Origin: Actinobacteria bacterium UBA2184
GTDB taxonomy: Bacteria; Actinomycetota; Coriobacteriia; Anaerosomatales; Anaerosomataceae
Direction of reading: 5' to 3'
Assembly (NCBI GenBank): GCA_002328745.1
Contig: DCVQ01000015.1
Coordinates: 57,995 to 121,994 of the forward strand
Length of the DNA stretch: 64,000 bases
The translations under genes and the position numbers were made by a program. Shown here one piece after another: positions 55,167-63,410 of the stretch (the first letter of the stretch is position 1; every line of letters begins with the position of its first letter). The notes under the pieces were generated by a model that was given only the letters and a program-made list of their open reading frames with translations, made no database searches and had not been told where the DNA came from.

Positions 55167-56435
55167 CTACATGGCTTCCTTGCTGGTCTCCTCGATCGCC
55201 TTGTCGATCTGCTTGCGCAGAACGTCGGGCAGCCCCGGGATGTCGATGTTCACGAAGCCGCGGGTGATCATCGAGATGGCCTCGTCCTTGGGCAGGCCTC
55301 GCGTCATGAGGTAGTAGATCTCCTCGGCGGCGATCGGCGAGATGGCGGCTTCGTGGCTGAGCTCGGCGCCCGGAGCGCCCTCGCTCGCCAGATCGGGGAT
55401 GGCCCACTGCGTGGATTCCGGCGACTGCACGATGCCGCGGCAGTCGAGATGCGCCTTGCAGTCGTTGGTGCGGCCGATGAGCCGTCCGCGCGAGTAGACG
55501 GTCGACTGGTCCATCGACACCGTGCGCGCCACCGCCTCGGAGCGCGAGCCCTCGCCGATGAGCTGCGACTCGCTCCCGAGGTCGATGTAGCTGTCCTTGA
55601 GCCCGTAGACGATCGAGTTGAAGACGGCGGTGGAACGCGCACCCACGAGCTTGGCGACCGGGAACGCCTGGATCGACTTCACCGGCGTGAGCAGCACGTA
55701 GTTGTTGATGTAGATGCCGTCGTCGTCGACCACCACGCCGGTGCGCGGCCGGACGCTGAAGTCCGCGGCCCAGTTGTGCACCATCGTGAAGGTGAGCTTC
55801 GCGCCCTTGCCGACGTAGAACTCGGAGATGCCGGCGTGCAGGCCCTCCTTCACGTCCACGTGCACGTTGCAGCCGGTGATGACGTTCGCCTCGGCGCCGT
55901 CCTCCACGATGATGATGTTGTGCACGTTCTGGCTGACGTTGCTCTCGCTCACGAACAGGCACGCCTGAATGGGCTTCTCGACCTTGCGGCCGGCCTTCAC
56001 GCGGATGAAGTAGCCCTCGGTCTGGTGGAGCGCGACGAGCGCGGTGTACTTGTCCTTGTCGGGCATGACCGCCCGCCACCAGTACTTCTCGATCATCTCC
56101 TCGGGCCAGAGGCGCAGCGCGTCCTCGGTGCTGGTGATCTCGATGGCGTCGTCGAATGCCTTCTGCACGCGCTCGTAGATGGGCGTGCGGTCCATCTGGA
56201 AGTACGACGCCGATCGGTCCGTCTCGTCGGCCATGAAGCCCGAGTGGATGACCGTTTCCTTGACCTGCTTCTGCAGCGACTCGAGCGACTCGATCTTCTG
56301 CTGCTCGGAGACGGTGCGGAACCGGGTGATATCGACATCGGGGCCGAGGGCCGCCGGTTTGTCGATGGCCGCCTCGGCGGCGACGCGGATCTCATCGAGG
56401 CGCTGCTGCGCCTTGGGGCTCAGAGGCTCTGGCAT
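55167..56435 (-). CDS. sufB: SufB/SufD-family Fe-S cluster scaffold protein
   Basis: 422 aa from ATG 56435 (inside the sufC end). The right-handed beta-helix core is readable (IIIVEDGAEANVITGCNVHV, KLTFTMVHNWAADFSVRPRT, RSEAVARTVSMDQSTVYSRG, HEAAISPIAAEEIYYLMTRG). Acts with SufC to build Fe-S clusters. Only one SufBD-type gene is present next to sufC, with no sufS, sufU or second sufB/D, as in the minimal two-gene systems of archaea and anaerobes. Confidence 0.9.
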   Translation of the reverse strand: MPEPLSPKAQQRLDEIRVAAEAAIDKPAALGPDVDITRFRTVSEQQKIESLESLQKQVKETVIHSGFMADETDRSASYFQMDRTPIYERVQKAFDDAIEITSTEDALRLWPEEMIEKYWWRAVMPDKDKYTALVALHQTEGYFIRVKAGRKVEKPIQACLFVSESNVSQNVHNIIIVEDGAEANVITGCNVHVDVKEGLHAGISEFYVGKGAKLTFTMVHNWAADFSVRPRTGVVVDDDGIYINNYVLLTPVKSIQAFPVAKLVGARSTAVFNSIVYGLKDSYIDLGSESQLIGEGSRSEAVARTVSMDQSTVYSRGRLIGRTNDCKAHLDCRGIVQSPESTQWAIPDLASEGAPGAELSHEAAISPIAAEEIYYLMTRGLPKDEAISMITRGFVNIDIPGLPDVLRKQIDKAIEETSKEAM

Positions 56436-57190
56436 AGTTTGCACCCCACACAGGCTTCGTAACCGTGGCTGGATATCTCTTCGATCAAGTCGAGCGGGTT
56501 GCCCTTGCAGGCGAGCCGGCCGCTGTAGAGCACGTGCGCCACGTCGGCGTTCACGTACTCGAGGATGTGGCCGGTGTGCGTGATGATGAGGCCGGCGCGC
56601 GTGCGCTCGGCGATGCGCTCCTCGCCCTTGAGCAGCGCGTTCATGGCGCCGCCCACCACCGCGATGTTATCGAGGTCCACGCCGCTCTCGGGCTCGTCGA
56701 ACAGCGCAAGGTCCGGCATCTGCGCGAGCAGCTGCGCCATCTCGGAGCGCTTGGCCTCGCCGCCCGAGAAGCCCATGTTCACGTCGCGCTCGAGCATGTG
56801 TCCCAGGCTGAGGTCCTCGTCGAGCGCCGCCATCGCCTCGTCGTCGAGCGTGCCGTTGGCCGCGACATCGATCATCTGCCGAAGCTTCACGCCGCGTACC
56901 GCTGGCGGACGCTGGAAGGCGATGCCGATGCCCAGCCGGGCGCGCTCGTCGATCTCAAGGCCGGCGAGGTCGACGCCCTTGAACACGACGCGGCCCTGCG
57001 TGATGCGATAGCCGGGCATGCCGACGATGGTGTTGAGGAGCGTGGACTTGCCGCCGCCGTTGGGGCCGAGCAACACGTGCGTCTCGCCCTCGCCGATCGT
57101 GAGGTCGACTCCGCGGAGGATCTCACGGTCGCCGACCGACACGTGAAGGTCCTCGATCTGGAGCAGTGGTGCGGGCTTCTCTGAGGCCAC
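56420..57190 (-). CDS. sufC: SufC ATPase
   Basis: 256 aa from GTG 57190 (GAGGTG upstream). LLGPNGGGKSTLLNTIVGM (Walker A), NMGFSGGEAKRSEMAQLLAQ (signature), PDLALFDEPESGVDLDNIAVV (Walker B, SufC-type) and IITHTGHILEYV. The C-terminus adds CVGCKLC, a CxxCxxC cluster not found in standard SufC, which might bind iron or an Fe-S cluster. Overlaps sufB by 16 nt. Confidence 0.92.
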   Translation of the reverse strand: MASEKPAPLLQIEDLHVSVGDREILRGVDLTIGEGETHVLLGPNGGGKSTLLNTIVGMPGYRITQGRVVFKGVDLAGLEIDERARLGIGIAFQRPPAVRGVKLRQMIDVAANGTLDDEAMAALDEDLSLGHMLERDVNMGFSGGEAKRSEMAQLLAQMPDLALFDEPESGVDLDNIAVVGGAMNALLKGEERIAERTRAGLIITHTGHILEYVNADVAHVLYSGRLACKGNPLDLIEEISSHGYEACVGCKLCQSL

Positions 57191-57328
57191 TGGTCACCTC
57201 GTTTCTCCGGTAATGGCCTGGAAGGTCATACTACCCGTACGCGGGTTGGATGCGCGCGTTCACTCTAGCAGGATGTGAGTGCGCGTGATACCCCCACAGG
57301 TATTACCCATTGCCGGGGAGGCCTCACG

Positions 57329-58141
57329 GTGACCGACGGATTCGATGCCTTCATAGCGACGGTGTGGGAGCACTACGCGAGCGGCGGGCGTGCCGACCTC
57401 CCCTGGCGCGAGACGACCGACCCGTATCGCGTGCTCGTCTCGGAAGTGATGCTCCAGCAGACGCAGGTCGCGCGGGTCGTGCCGAAGTACCGCGAGTTCC
57501 TTGCGGCGTTCCCGGACGTGGCCGCGCTGGCGGCGGCGCCCGTCGCCGAGGTGGTGCGCGCGTGGAGCGGCCTCGGCTACAACCGGCGCGGCCTCGCGCT
57601 CAAGCGGGCAGCGGGGATCATCGTCGCGGAGCACCGCGGGCGGGTGCCCGACACGCTCGAGGGGCTGGTCGCGCTCCCCGGCATCGGGCACGCGACCGCC
57701 GCTCAGGTGCTCGCGTTCGCGTACGGCATCGGCGTGCCCTTCATCGAGACGAACGTGCGGAGCGTCTATCTGCATGAGTTCTTCGCGGATGCCGAGGGCG
57801 TCCCGGACTCGGCGATCCTGCCGCTCGTGGAGGCGACGCTCGACCGCGAGCGTCCGCGCGAGTGGTTCTGGGCGCTTCTGGACTACGGCGCCCACCTCAA
57901 GGCCACACGCGAGAACCCATCCCGGCGCAGCCGCCACCACGTCCGGCAGGCTCCCTTCGAGGGATCCAACCGCCAGCTGCGCGGACGGCTGCTCGTGGCG
58001 CTTCGGGACGGTGGGCCGCGCTCCGCCCCTGCGTTGGCGAACGAGGTGCGGTTCGATCCCGCGCGAGTGGAGGCCGCGCTCGACGCGCTTCAGGCCGAGG
58101 GGTTCGTGTCGCGCTCGGAGGCGGGCTGGCGCCTCGGCTGA
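57329..58141 (+). CDS. MutY-like A/G-specific adenine glycosylase family protein
   Basis: 270 aa from GTG 57329 (GGGGAGG upstream). LPWRETTDPYRVLVSEVMLQ and QTQVARVVPKY carry the Glu (E39) of MutY; LPGIGHATAAQVLAFAYGIG is the HhH motif. The position of the catalytic Asp reads Glu (PFIETNVRSV, E140), and the C-terminal Fe-S Cys cluster is absent. This is a known short MutY subfamily, so it may be a DNA glycosylase with altered chemistry. The last 70 residues include a winged-helix-like part. Confidence 0.8.
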   Translation: MTDGFDAFIATVWEHYASGGRADLPWRETTDPYRVLVSEVMLQQTQVARVVPKYREFLAAFPDVAALAAAPVAEVVRAWSGLGYNRRGLALKRAAGIIVAEHRGRVPDTLEGLVALPGIGHATAAQVLAFAYGIGVPFIETNVRSVYLHEFFADAEGVPDSAILPLVEATLDRERPREWFWALLDYGAHLKATRENPSRRSRHHVRQAPFEGSNRQLRGRLLVALRDGGPRSAPALANEVRFDPARVEAALDALQAEGFVSRSEAGWRLG

Positions 58142-59307
58142 ACCCCGGTCACGGTTGCCGCGTCGGCCTCGAGGACGCGCGCGACGGCGTCGACCGCCAG
58201 CCCGCGCCCGGAGGCGATCCGCGCGGCGTCGTCGCTCTCGACGCGCAGCGTGCGCGTGCCGTCGGCGAAGCGGGCGATCTTGAATCGCGCGGGGCCGAGC
58301 GAGGTCTCGATCTCGGTCACGTCGCGCTCGGCCAACGTGCGTGCGACGGGAAGCGTGCGCACCCCCAGCGTTCCGGTCTCGGCGATCGCGAGCGCTGCCA
58401 GGCGCGCGGCGTCGGCGGGGGCGGCAAGCAGCGACAGGAGGGTCGCGGTCCGGCCCTTCTTCATGACGATCGGCGTCTGCCACACATCGAGGGCGCCGGC
58501 ATCGCGGAGCCGGTCCGCCGCCACCGCGAGTTCCTCGGGCGTGAGGTGGTCGATGTTCGTCTCGAGGAGCACGGCCTCGTCGGATCCGGGCGCGGATCCG
58601 AGCGGCTCGCCCACGAGCAGCCGGCAGACGTTGGGCAGGCCGATGTCGCGCGTGCCGCAGCCGATACCGGTGCGGCGGAGCGTCATGGGCGGCAGCGTGC
58701 CGAAGCCGGTGGCGAACGCGCGGAGCAGCGCAGCCCCGGTTGGCGTGGTGAGTTCGCTTGCGGAGGGCCCCGGCACGATCGGCACGCCCTCGAGCAGGAG
58801 CGCGGTGGCGGGAGCCGGCACGGGCAGCTCGCCATGCGAGGTCACGACCGTGCCGCTGCCGACGGCCACGGGCGATGCCACGAGCCCCGTGATGCCGAGG
58901 GCGTCGAGCGCGAGCGCCACGCCGAGCAGGTCGACGAGCGTGTCGGCGGCGCCGATCTCGTGGAAGTGCACGTCCTGGACCGCGCAGCCGTGCACGCGGG
59001 CCTCGGCTTCAGCGAGGGCCTGAAGCGCACGAAGGGCGCCCTCGCGTGCCGCCGACGGAACGGCGGCCGCCTCGAGGAGCGCCTTAAGCGCGCGGAAGTC
59101 GCGTGCGTGCGCGTCGGGCTCCTCCACCAGGACGCCGGCGCCGCTCGCCCCGGCCGAGTCGCGGCGCGGCGTGGACACGACGATGGCGCTCAGGCCCATC
59201 CCGTCGAGGGCCGCGCGCAGGACCGCCGGGTCGAAACCCGCGTCCACGAGCGCGCCGAGCAGCTTGTCGCCCGAGACTCCCGTCGAGCAGTCGAGGTACG
59301 CGATCAT
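58090..59307 (-). CDS. larC: LarC: nickel insertion in nickel-pincer cofactor biosynthesis
   Basis: 405 aa from ATG 59307. YLDCSTGVSGDKLLGALVDAG, VHFHEIGAADTLVDLLGVAL, LTTPTGAALLRAFATGFG and LLETNIDHLTPEELAVAADR are LarC signatures. A CTP-dependent nickel insertase that finishes the cofactor of lactate racemase (LarA) and its relatives. Converges with the MutY-like gene with a 52-bp overlap; no programmed frameshift is visible, so it is a single-frame LarC. Confidence 0.92.
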   Translation of the reverse strand: MIAYLDCSTGVSGDKLLGALVDAGFDPAVLRAALDGMGLSAIVVSTPRRDSAGASGAGVLVEEPDAHARDFRALKALLEAAAVPSAAREGALRALQALAEAEARVHGCAVQDVHFHEIGAADTLVDLLGVALALDALGITGLVASPVAVGSGTVVTSHGELPVPAPATALLLEGVPIVPGPSASELTTPTGAALLRAFATGFGTLPPMTLRRTGIGCGTRDIGLPNVCRLLVGEPLGSAPGSDEAVLLETNIDHLTPEELAVAADRLRDAGALDVWQTPIVMKKGRTATLLSLLAAPADAARLAALAIAETGTLGVRTLPVARTLAERDVTEIETSLGPARFKIARFADGTRTLRVESDDAARIASGRGLAVDAVARVLEADAATVTGVQPRRQPASERDTNPSA

Positions 59308-60077
59308 TCGGCGGAAGCTCCGGCCCCGGCGACCATCTGGTTGATTCGGCTTGCGAGAGCGGCCGCACCGAAGCCGTTGTCGATGTTGACGACCGCGAGA
59401 CCGGACGCGCACGAGTTGAGCATGGCGAGGAGCGCCGCCAGGCCGCCGAAGCTCGCGCCGTAGCCCACCGAAGTGGGGACCGCGATCACCGGACAGCCGA
59501 CCAGCCCGGTGATGAGCGACGGCAACGCGCCCTCCATCCCGGCCACCGCGACGATCGCATTCGCATCGCGGAGGGTCTCTTCGTGCGCGAGCAGGCGGTG
59601 CACGCCGGCGATGCCCACGTCGTAGAGGCGGGTCACGCGGTTGCCCATGACCTCGGCGGAGATGGCGGCCTCCTCGGCCACCGTGTGATCGGCGGTGCCT
59701 CCGGTCGCCACGACGATGTGCCCGAGCGCCGGCCGGGTCTCGCGGCGATCCACGAGCAGGATCCTCGGCTCCTCGAAGTAGCGCGCGTCGGGAGCCACCT
59801 GCGCGACCTTCTGGAAGTGCGATGCGCTCGCCCGCGTGCCGAGGAAGACGTCGCCATGCTCGAGCATCTCGCGCGCGATGGTGCGGACCTGGGAGGCCGT
59901 CTTGCCCTCGCAGAAGACGACTTCGCTGAAGCCGCATCTCAGCGCCCGATGGTGGTCGATCTTGGCATCACCGAGGTCGGCGAAGGGGAGCCGGGAGAGT
60001 GAGGCGAACGCCTCGTCCGGGGTAGTCCCACCCGCGGCGATCGATTCGAGCAGCTGTCGCAGGGTGCTGGGATCCAT
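59304..60077 (-). CDS. larB: LarB: carboxylase/hydrolase of nickel-pincer cofactor biosynthesis
   Basis: 257 aa from ATG 60077. VFCEGKTASQVRTIAREMLE, GTADHTVAEEAAISAEVMGN, VAGMEGALPSLITGLVGCPV and VPTSVGYGASFGGLAALLAML match LarB (PurE-like). Carboxylates and hydrolyses nicotinic acid adenine dinucleotide in the first pathway step. ATGA overlap with larC. LarE and LarA are not in the window. Confidence 0.92.
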   Translation of the reverse strand: MDPSTLRQLLESIAAGGTTPDEAFASLSRLPFADLGDAKIDHHRALRCGFSEVVFCEGKTASQVRTIAREMLEHGDVFLGTRASASHFQKVAQVAPDARYFEEPRILLVDRRETRPALGHIVVATGGTADHTVAEEAAISAEVMGNRVTRLYDVGIAGVHRLLAHEETLRDANAIVAVAGMEGALPSLITGLVGCPVIAVPTSVGYGASFGGLAALLAMLNSCASGLAVVNIDNGFGAAALASRINQMVAGAGASAE

Positions 60078-60174
60078 CGGTCCTCCCGGGACGCGGAGCG
60101 CGTGCGTTCGTACTTCTGTCTGCTGAAGGTTATACACTGTTCCCGGGACCCGTCGAGCGGGGAGGCCACGGTCC

Positions 60175-61743
60175 GTGCCCATTCGCAAGCGCATAGCAGG
60201 CTTCGACGGACGCCATAGCGTCATCGTGGTGGCGCGCGTGCTGGGCGGACTCGTCCTGCTGGGGGCCTACTTCCTCTTCGCCCGGGACGATTCACGCGGA
60301 CAGCCTCTCGTGGCCTGGGCGATCGGTGCCTGGATCGCGTGGACCGTCGTCATGCTCGTCCTGACCCTGCGCAGCAACCCGTGCCCGTTCCACCGGGTGA
60401 TGACGGGAACGGTCATCCTCGACTCCGTCGTCTTCGCTGTGCTGACCCTCGCATTCGCGTCGCAGGCGCACGACCCGTTCTACGTCTGGTACCTCACCGA
60501 AGTGGTAGTGGTGGTGCTGCTCATTCGGACGCGCTGGGCGTGGATGCTCGGGTGGGCTCTCGGGACTTCGTACGTGGCGAGCCGGCTTGCGACGGTCGGG
60601 TACGAGAGCGCGATGCACAACTTCGTTCTCGTCTCCAATGTCGCCGTCTTCGTGATCGTCGCGCGCGTGGTCGAAGCCGCGCTGAGCGCGGAGGACAACC
60701 GCACCGAGACGCTCGAGCGCCAACGGGCGGAGGCGCTCGAGCTGAACGCCCGTCTCGAGCGCAGCGTCGACGAACTCCGCGCCGTCACCGAGATAACCGA
60801 GCTCATCCACTCGACGCTGGACATCGACTCGGTCGGTCCGGCGCTTCTCGACATCCTCGACCGCGTGGTTCACGTGCCGATAGCGAGCCTGTTCGTCATC
60901 GACACGACGAAGCAGGAGACCGTCTTCACCGCGAACCGGGGACTCTCGGGCGCGCGCCGCAGCGACTACTCGGGCCTGGAACTGGTGAGGGCCGTGCCGG
61001 TCGATTCAGGGGACAACGCGCTGTCCTGCGTCGATCTGCTGGAGCAGAAGAACCACCTCGTCGTCCTGTGCGCCGAGCAGGGCGTGCTCGAGGCCCTGAC
61101 CCGGGACGACCGCATCGTGCTGCAGGCGGTCGCCGCCGAACTGATCGTGGCGGTCGAGAACTCCCGCCTGTATCGGCTGACCACGCGGCTCGCGGTCACC
61201 GATGAGCTCACGAACCTTCACAACTACCGGTTCCTGCAGCAGCGGCTCGACGACGAGATCCACCGCGCGGGACGCTACGGCAAGCCTTTGTCGTTCATCA
61301 TGCTCGACCTCGACAAGTTCAAGACGCTCAACGATACCTACGGGCATCTCGTCGGCGACAGCGTGCTCGCCGAGATGGGCCCCGTGCTCAAGAGCGTGGT
61401 CCGCGAGGTGGACGTCGTGGCCCGCTACGGCGGCGAGGAGTTCAGCATCATCCTTCCGGAGACAGACGCCTCGGGCGCCTTCATCGCGGCCGAGAAGGTG
61501 CGGGAGGCTATCAGCCTCCATCGTTTCGCCGATGCCGAGGGGGAGCCCCGCATCCACATCACCGCCAGCATCGGCCTCGCGAGCTATCCGGTGCACGCGC
61601 GCGACAAGGAGTCGCTGCTGCGGGCCGCGGACGATGCGCTGTATCGCGCCAAGACCACCGGCCGGAACCGGGTGCGCGCTCCGCGCCTGAGGCTCGGTCA
61701 CGTCCCTATCGACGAAGCCAGTCTCAAGGAGGTCGCCGAATGA
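60175..61743 (+). CDS. Diguanylate cyclase with membrane sensor and GAF domain
   Basis: 522 aa from GTG 60175 (GGGGAGG upstream). N-terminal five to six helices (VLGGLVLLGAYFLFARD, LVAWAIGAWIAWTVVMLVLT, FVIVARVVEAALSAE), a coiled linker, a GAF domain (about 210-335), and a GGDEF domain with RYGGEEFSIIL; upstream GKPLSFIMLDLDKFKTLND carries the metal Asp. The product is c-di-GMP. The gene overlaps pheA by ATGA, an unusual partner. A GAF-sensed signal is inferred. Confidence 0.9.
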   Translation: MPIRKRIAGFDGRHSVIVVARVLGGLVLLGAYFLFARDDSRGQPLVAWAIGAWIAWTVVMLVLTLRSNPCPFHRVMTGTVILDSVVFAVLTLAFASQAHDPFYVWYLTEVVVVVLLIRTRWAWMLGWALGTSYVASRLATVGYESAMHNFVLVSNVAVFVIVARVVEAALSAEDNRTETLERQRAEALELNARLERSVDELRAVTEITELIHSTLDIDSVGPALLDILDRVVHVPIASLFVIDTTKQETVFTANRGLSGARRSDYSGLELVRAVPVDSGDNALSCVDLLEQKNHLVVLCAEQGVLEALTRDDRIVLQAVAAELIVAVENSRLYRLTTRLAVTDELTNLHNYRFLQQRLDDEIHRAGRYGKPLSFIMLDLDKFKTLNDTYGHLVGDSVLAEMGPVLKSVVREVDVVARYGGEEFSIILPETDASGAFIAAEKVREAISLHRFADAEGEPRIHITASIGLASYPVHARDKESLLRAADDALYRAKTTGRNRVRAPRLRLGHVPIDEASLKEVAE

Positions 61744-62561
61744 CGCTCGCCGCATTCCTGGGTCCCGCCGGCACGTTCAGCGAGGTCGCGCTGCTCTCGC
61801 TCGACCTTCCTGGCTGCGAGCCGCTCGCGTGCACGAGCATCGCAGAGGTCTTCGAGGCGGTGGAGCGCGGCAAGGCCGAATTGGGCGTCGTTCCCATCGA
61901 GAACTCGATCGAAGGCTCGGTGACCGCGACCCTCGACGCGCTCGCTTTCGACACTTCGCTCGAGATCCAGCGCGAGCTGGTCCTCGACATCGGCTACGCG
62001 CTTGTGGCTGCGGCCGGCACGAAACTCGCGGACGTCACCGCGGTGGTCGCCCACCCGCAGGCAAGCGGGCAGTGCCGGCGCTGGCTGGAGCGGCACCTCC
62101 CCGGGCGGACGGTCGGCGCTGCCAACTCCAACGCCGAGGCCGTTCAGACAGCGGTGGCGACGCCGGGCATCGCGGCGCTCGGTCCGGTGCTGGCGGCCGA
62201 GATCTACGGCGGCGAGGTGCTCGAATCGGGCGTGGAGGACTACGCGGGCAACCAGACGCGATTCGTCGTGATCGGTCGGGGCATCGCTCCCAAGACCGGG
62301 CACGACAAGACGTCTCTCGCGCTGTTCATGAAGAAGGACAAGCCGGGCGCGCTGCTGATGATCCTGTCCGAGTTCGCGTACGGCGACATCAACCTCACGA
62401 AGATCCAGAGCCGGCCGACCAAGCGTCAGCTCGGCGACTACATGTTCTTCGTGGACTGCGAGGGGCACGTGGACGACCCCCACGTGCGGCTCGCGCTTGA
62501 CTGCCTGCGCCTCAAGCTCCGCGAGGTCAAGGTGCTCGGCAGCTACCCGAACGCGCGGTAG
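61740..62561 (+). CDS. pheA: Prephenate dehydratase
   Basis: 273 aa. FLGPAGTFSEVALLSL, GVVPIENSIEGSVTATLD and NQTRFVVIGR (TRF motif) are the catalytic part; the ACT domain (SLALFMKKDKPGALLMILSE, IQSRPTKRQLGDYMFFVDCE) gives Phe feedback control. Converts prephenate to phenylpyruvate for phenylalanine synthesis. Start overlaps the cyclase stop. Confidence 0.95.
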   Translation: MTLAAFLGPAGTFSEVALLSLDLPGCEPLACTSIAEVFEAVERGKAELGVVPIENSIEGSVTATLDALAFDTSLEIQRELVLDIGYALVAAAGTKLADVTAVVAHPQASGQCRRWLERHLPGRTVGAANSNAEAVQTAVATPGIAALGPVLAAEIYGGEVLESGVEDYAGNQTRFVVIGRGIAPKTGHDKTSLALFMKKDKPGALLMILSEFAYGDINLTKIQSRPTKRQLGDYMFFVDCEGHVDDPHVRLALDCLRLKLREVKVLGSYPNAR

Positions 62562-62565
62562 GACG

Positions 62566-63351
62566 ATGACCGACCGGTCCGCAGACGAGATCACCGCGCG
62601 GTCGCGCGAGCGGTTCGCGCCGCGCGCCGAGGGTTATCGCGAGAGTCCGCTGCATGCGGCGGGCCCCGACCTCGACCTGCTCGTGGAGCTCGTCTCGGGA
62701 CCCGAGGGCTTCCGCGCCCTCGATGTCGCCACCGGCGGGGGGCACGTGGCCCTCGCGCTCGCGCGTGCGGGCGCGGACGTCACCGCGTGCGACCTCACGC
62801 CTGAGATGCTCGATGTGGCGGGGACGCTGCTCGCCGAGCACGGCTACCAGGCCGCGTACGTGGTGGCCGAGGCCTCGGCGCTGCCGTTTCCCGACGCGAC
62901 CTTCAACGCGGTCACGTGTCGCATCGCGGCCCACCACTTTCCCGACGTGCAGGCGTTCTTCGCCGAGGTGGCGCGCGTGCTCGTCCCGGGCGGCCGCTTC
63001 GGCTTCCAGGACCAGACGCTGCCGCCGGAGCACACCTCGGCGGTGCTCGTGGACGCCTTCGAGCGCTTGCGCGACCCGAGCCACAACCGGGCCTTCAGCG
63101 CGGAGGGATGGATCACGCAGATCGAGCGCGCGGGGCTCGGGATCGACCGCTTCGAGCTCATCGACAAGCGCCACGATTTCGCCGAGTGGACGATGCGGCA
63201 GGATTGCGACGCGGAGACGGTGGCCGGGCTGGCCGAGCTGATGGCCGAGGCGCCGCCCGCGATGCGAGAGTGGCTCGCGCCCGAGTACGACGACGGGCGC
63301 CTGGTGGCCTTCAACAATCGGCACCTGGTGGTGCTCGCCCGGAAACCGTAG
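62566..63351 (+). CDS. SAM-dependent methyltransferase (UbiE/COQ5-like class)
   Basis: 261 aa from ATG 62566. ALDVATGGGHVALALARAGA (motif I), VTACDLTPEMLDVA, LPFPDATFNAVTCRIAAHHF (motif III) and RVLVPGGRFGFQDQTL. Methylates a small molecule; no specific substrate signature. 4 nt after pheA, so possibly in the same transcript. Confidence 0.88.
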   Translation: MTDRSADEITARSRERFAPRAEGYRESPLHAAGPDLDLLVELVSGPEGFRALDVATGGGHVALALARAGADVTACDLTPEMLDVAGTLLAEHGYQAAYVVAEASALPFPDATFNAVTCRIAAHHFPDVQAFFAEVARVLVPGGRFGFQDQTLPPEHTSAVLVDAFERLRDPSHNRAFSAEGWITQIERAGLGIDRFELIDKRHDFAEWTMRQDCDAETVAGLAELMAEAPPAMREWLAPEYDDGRLVAFNNRHLVVLARKP

Positions 63352-63410
63352 CGGCCTGCGATCCTTCCCGGCGGGGGAATGAACCACACGTACCCTGCGG
63401 AGGAGTCGGG

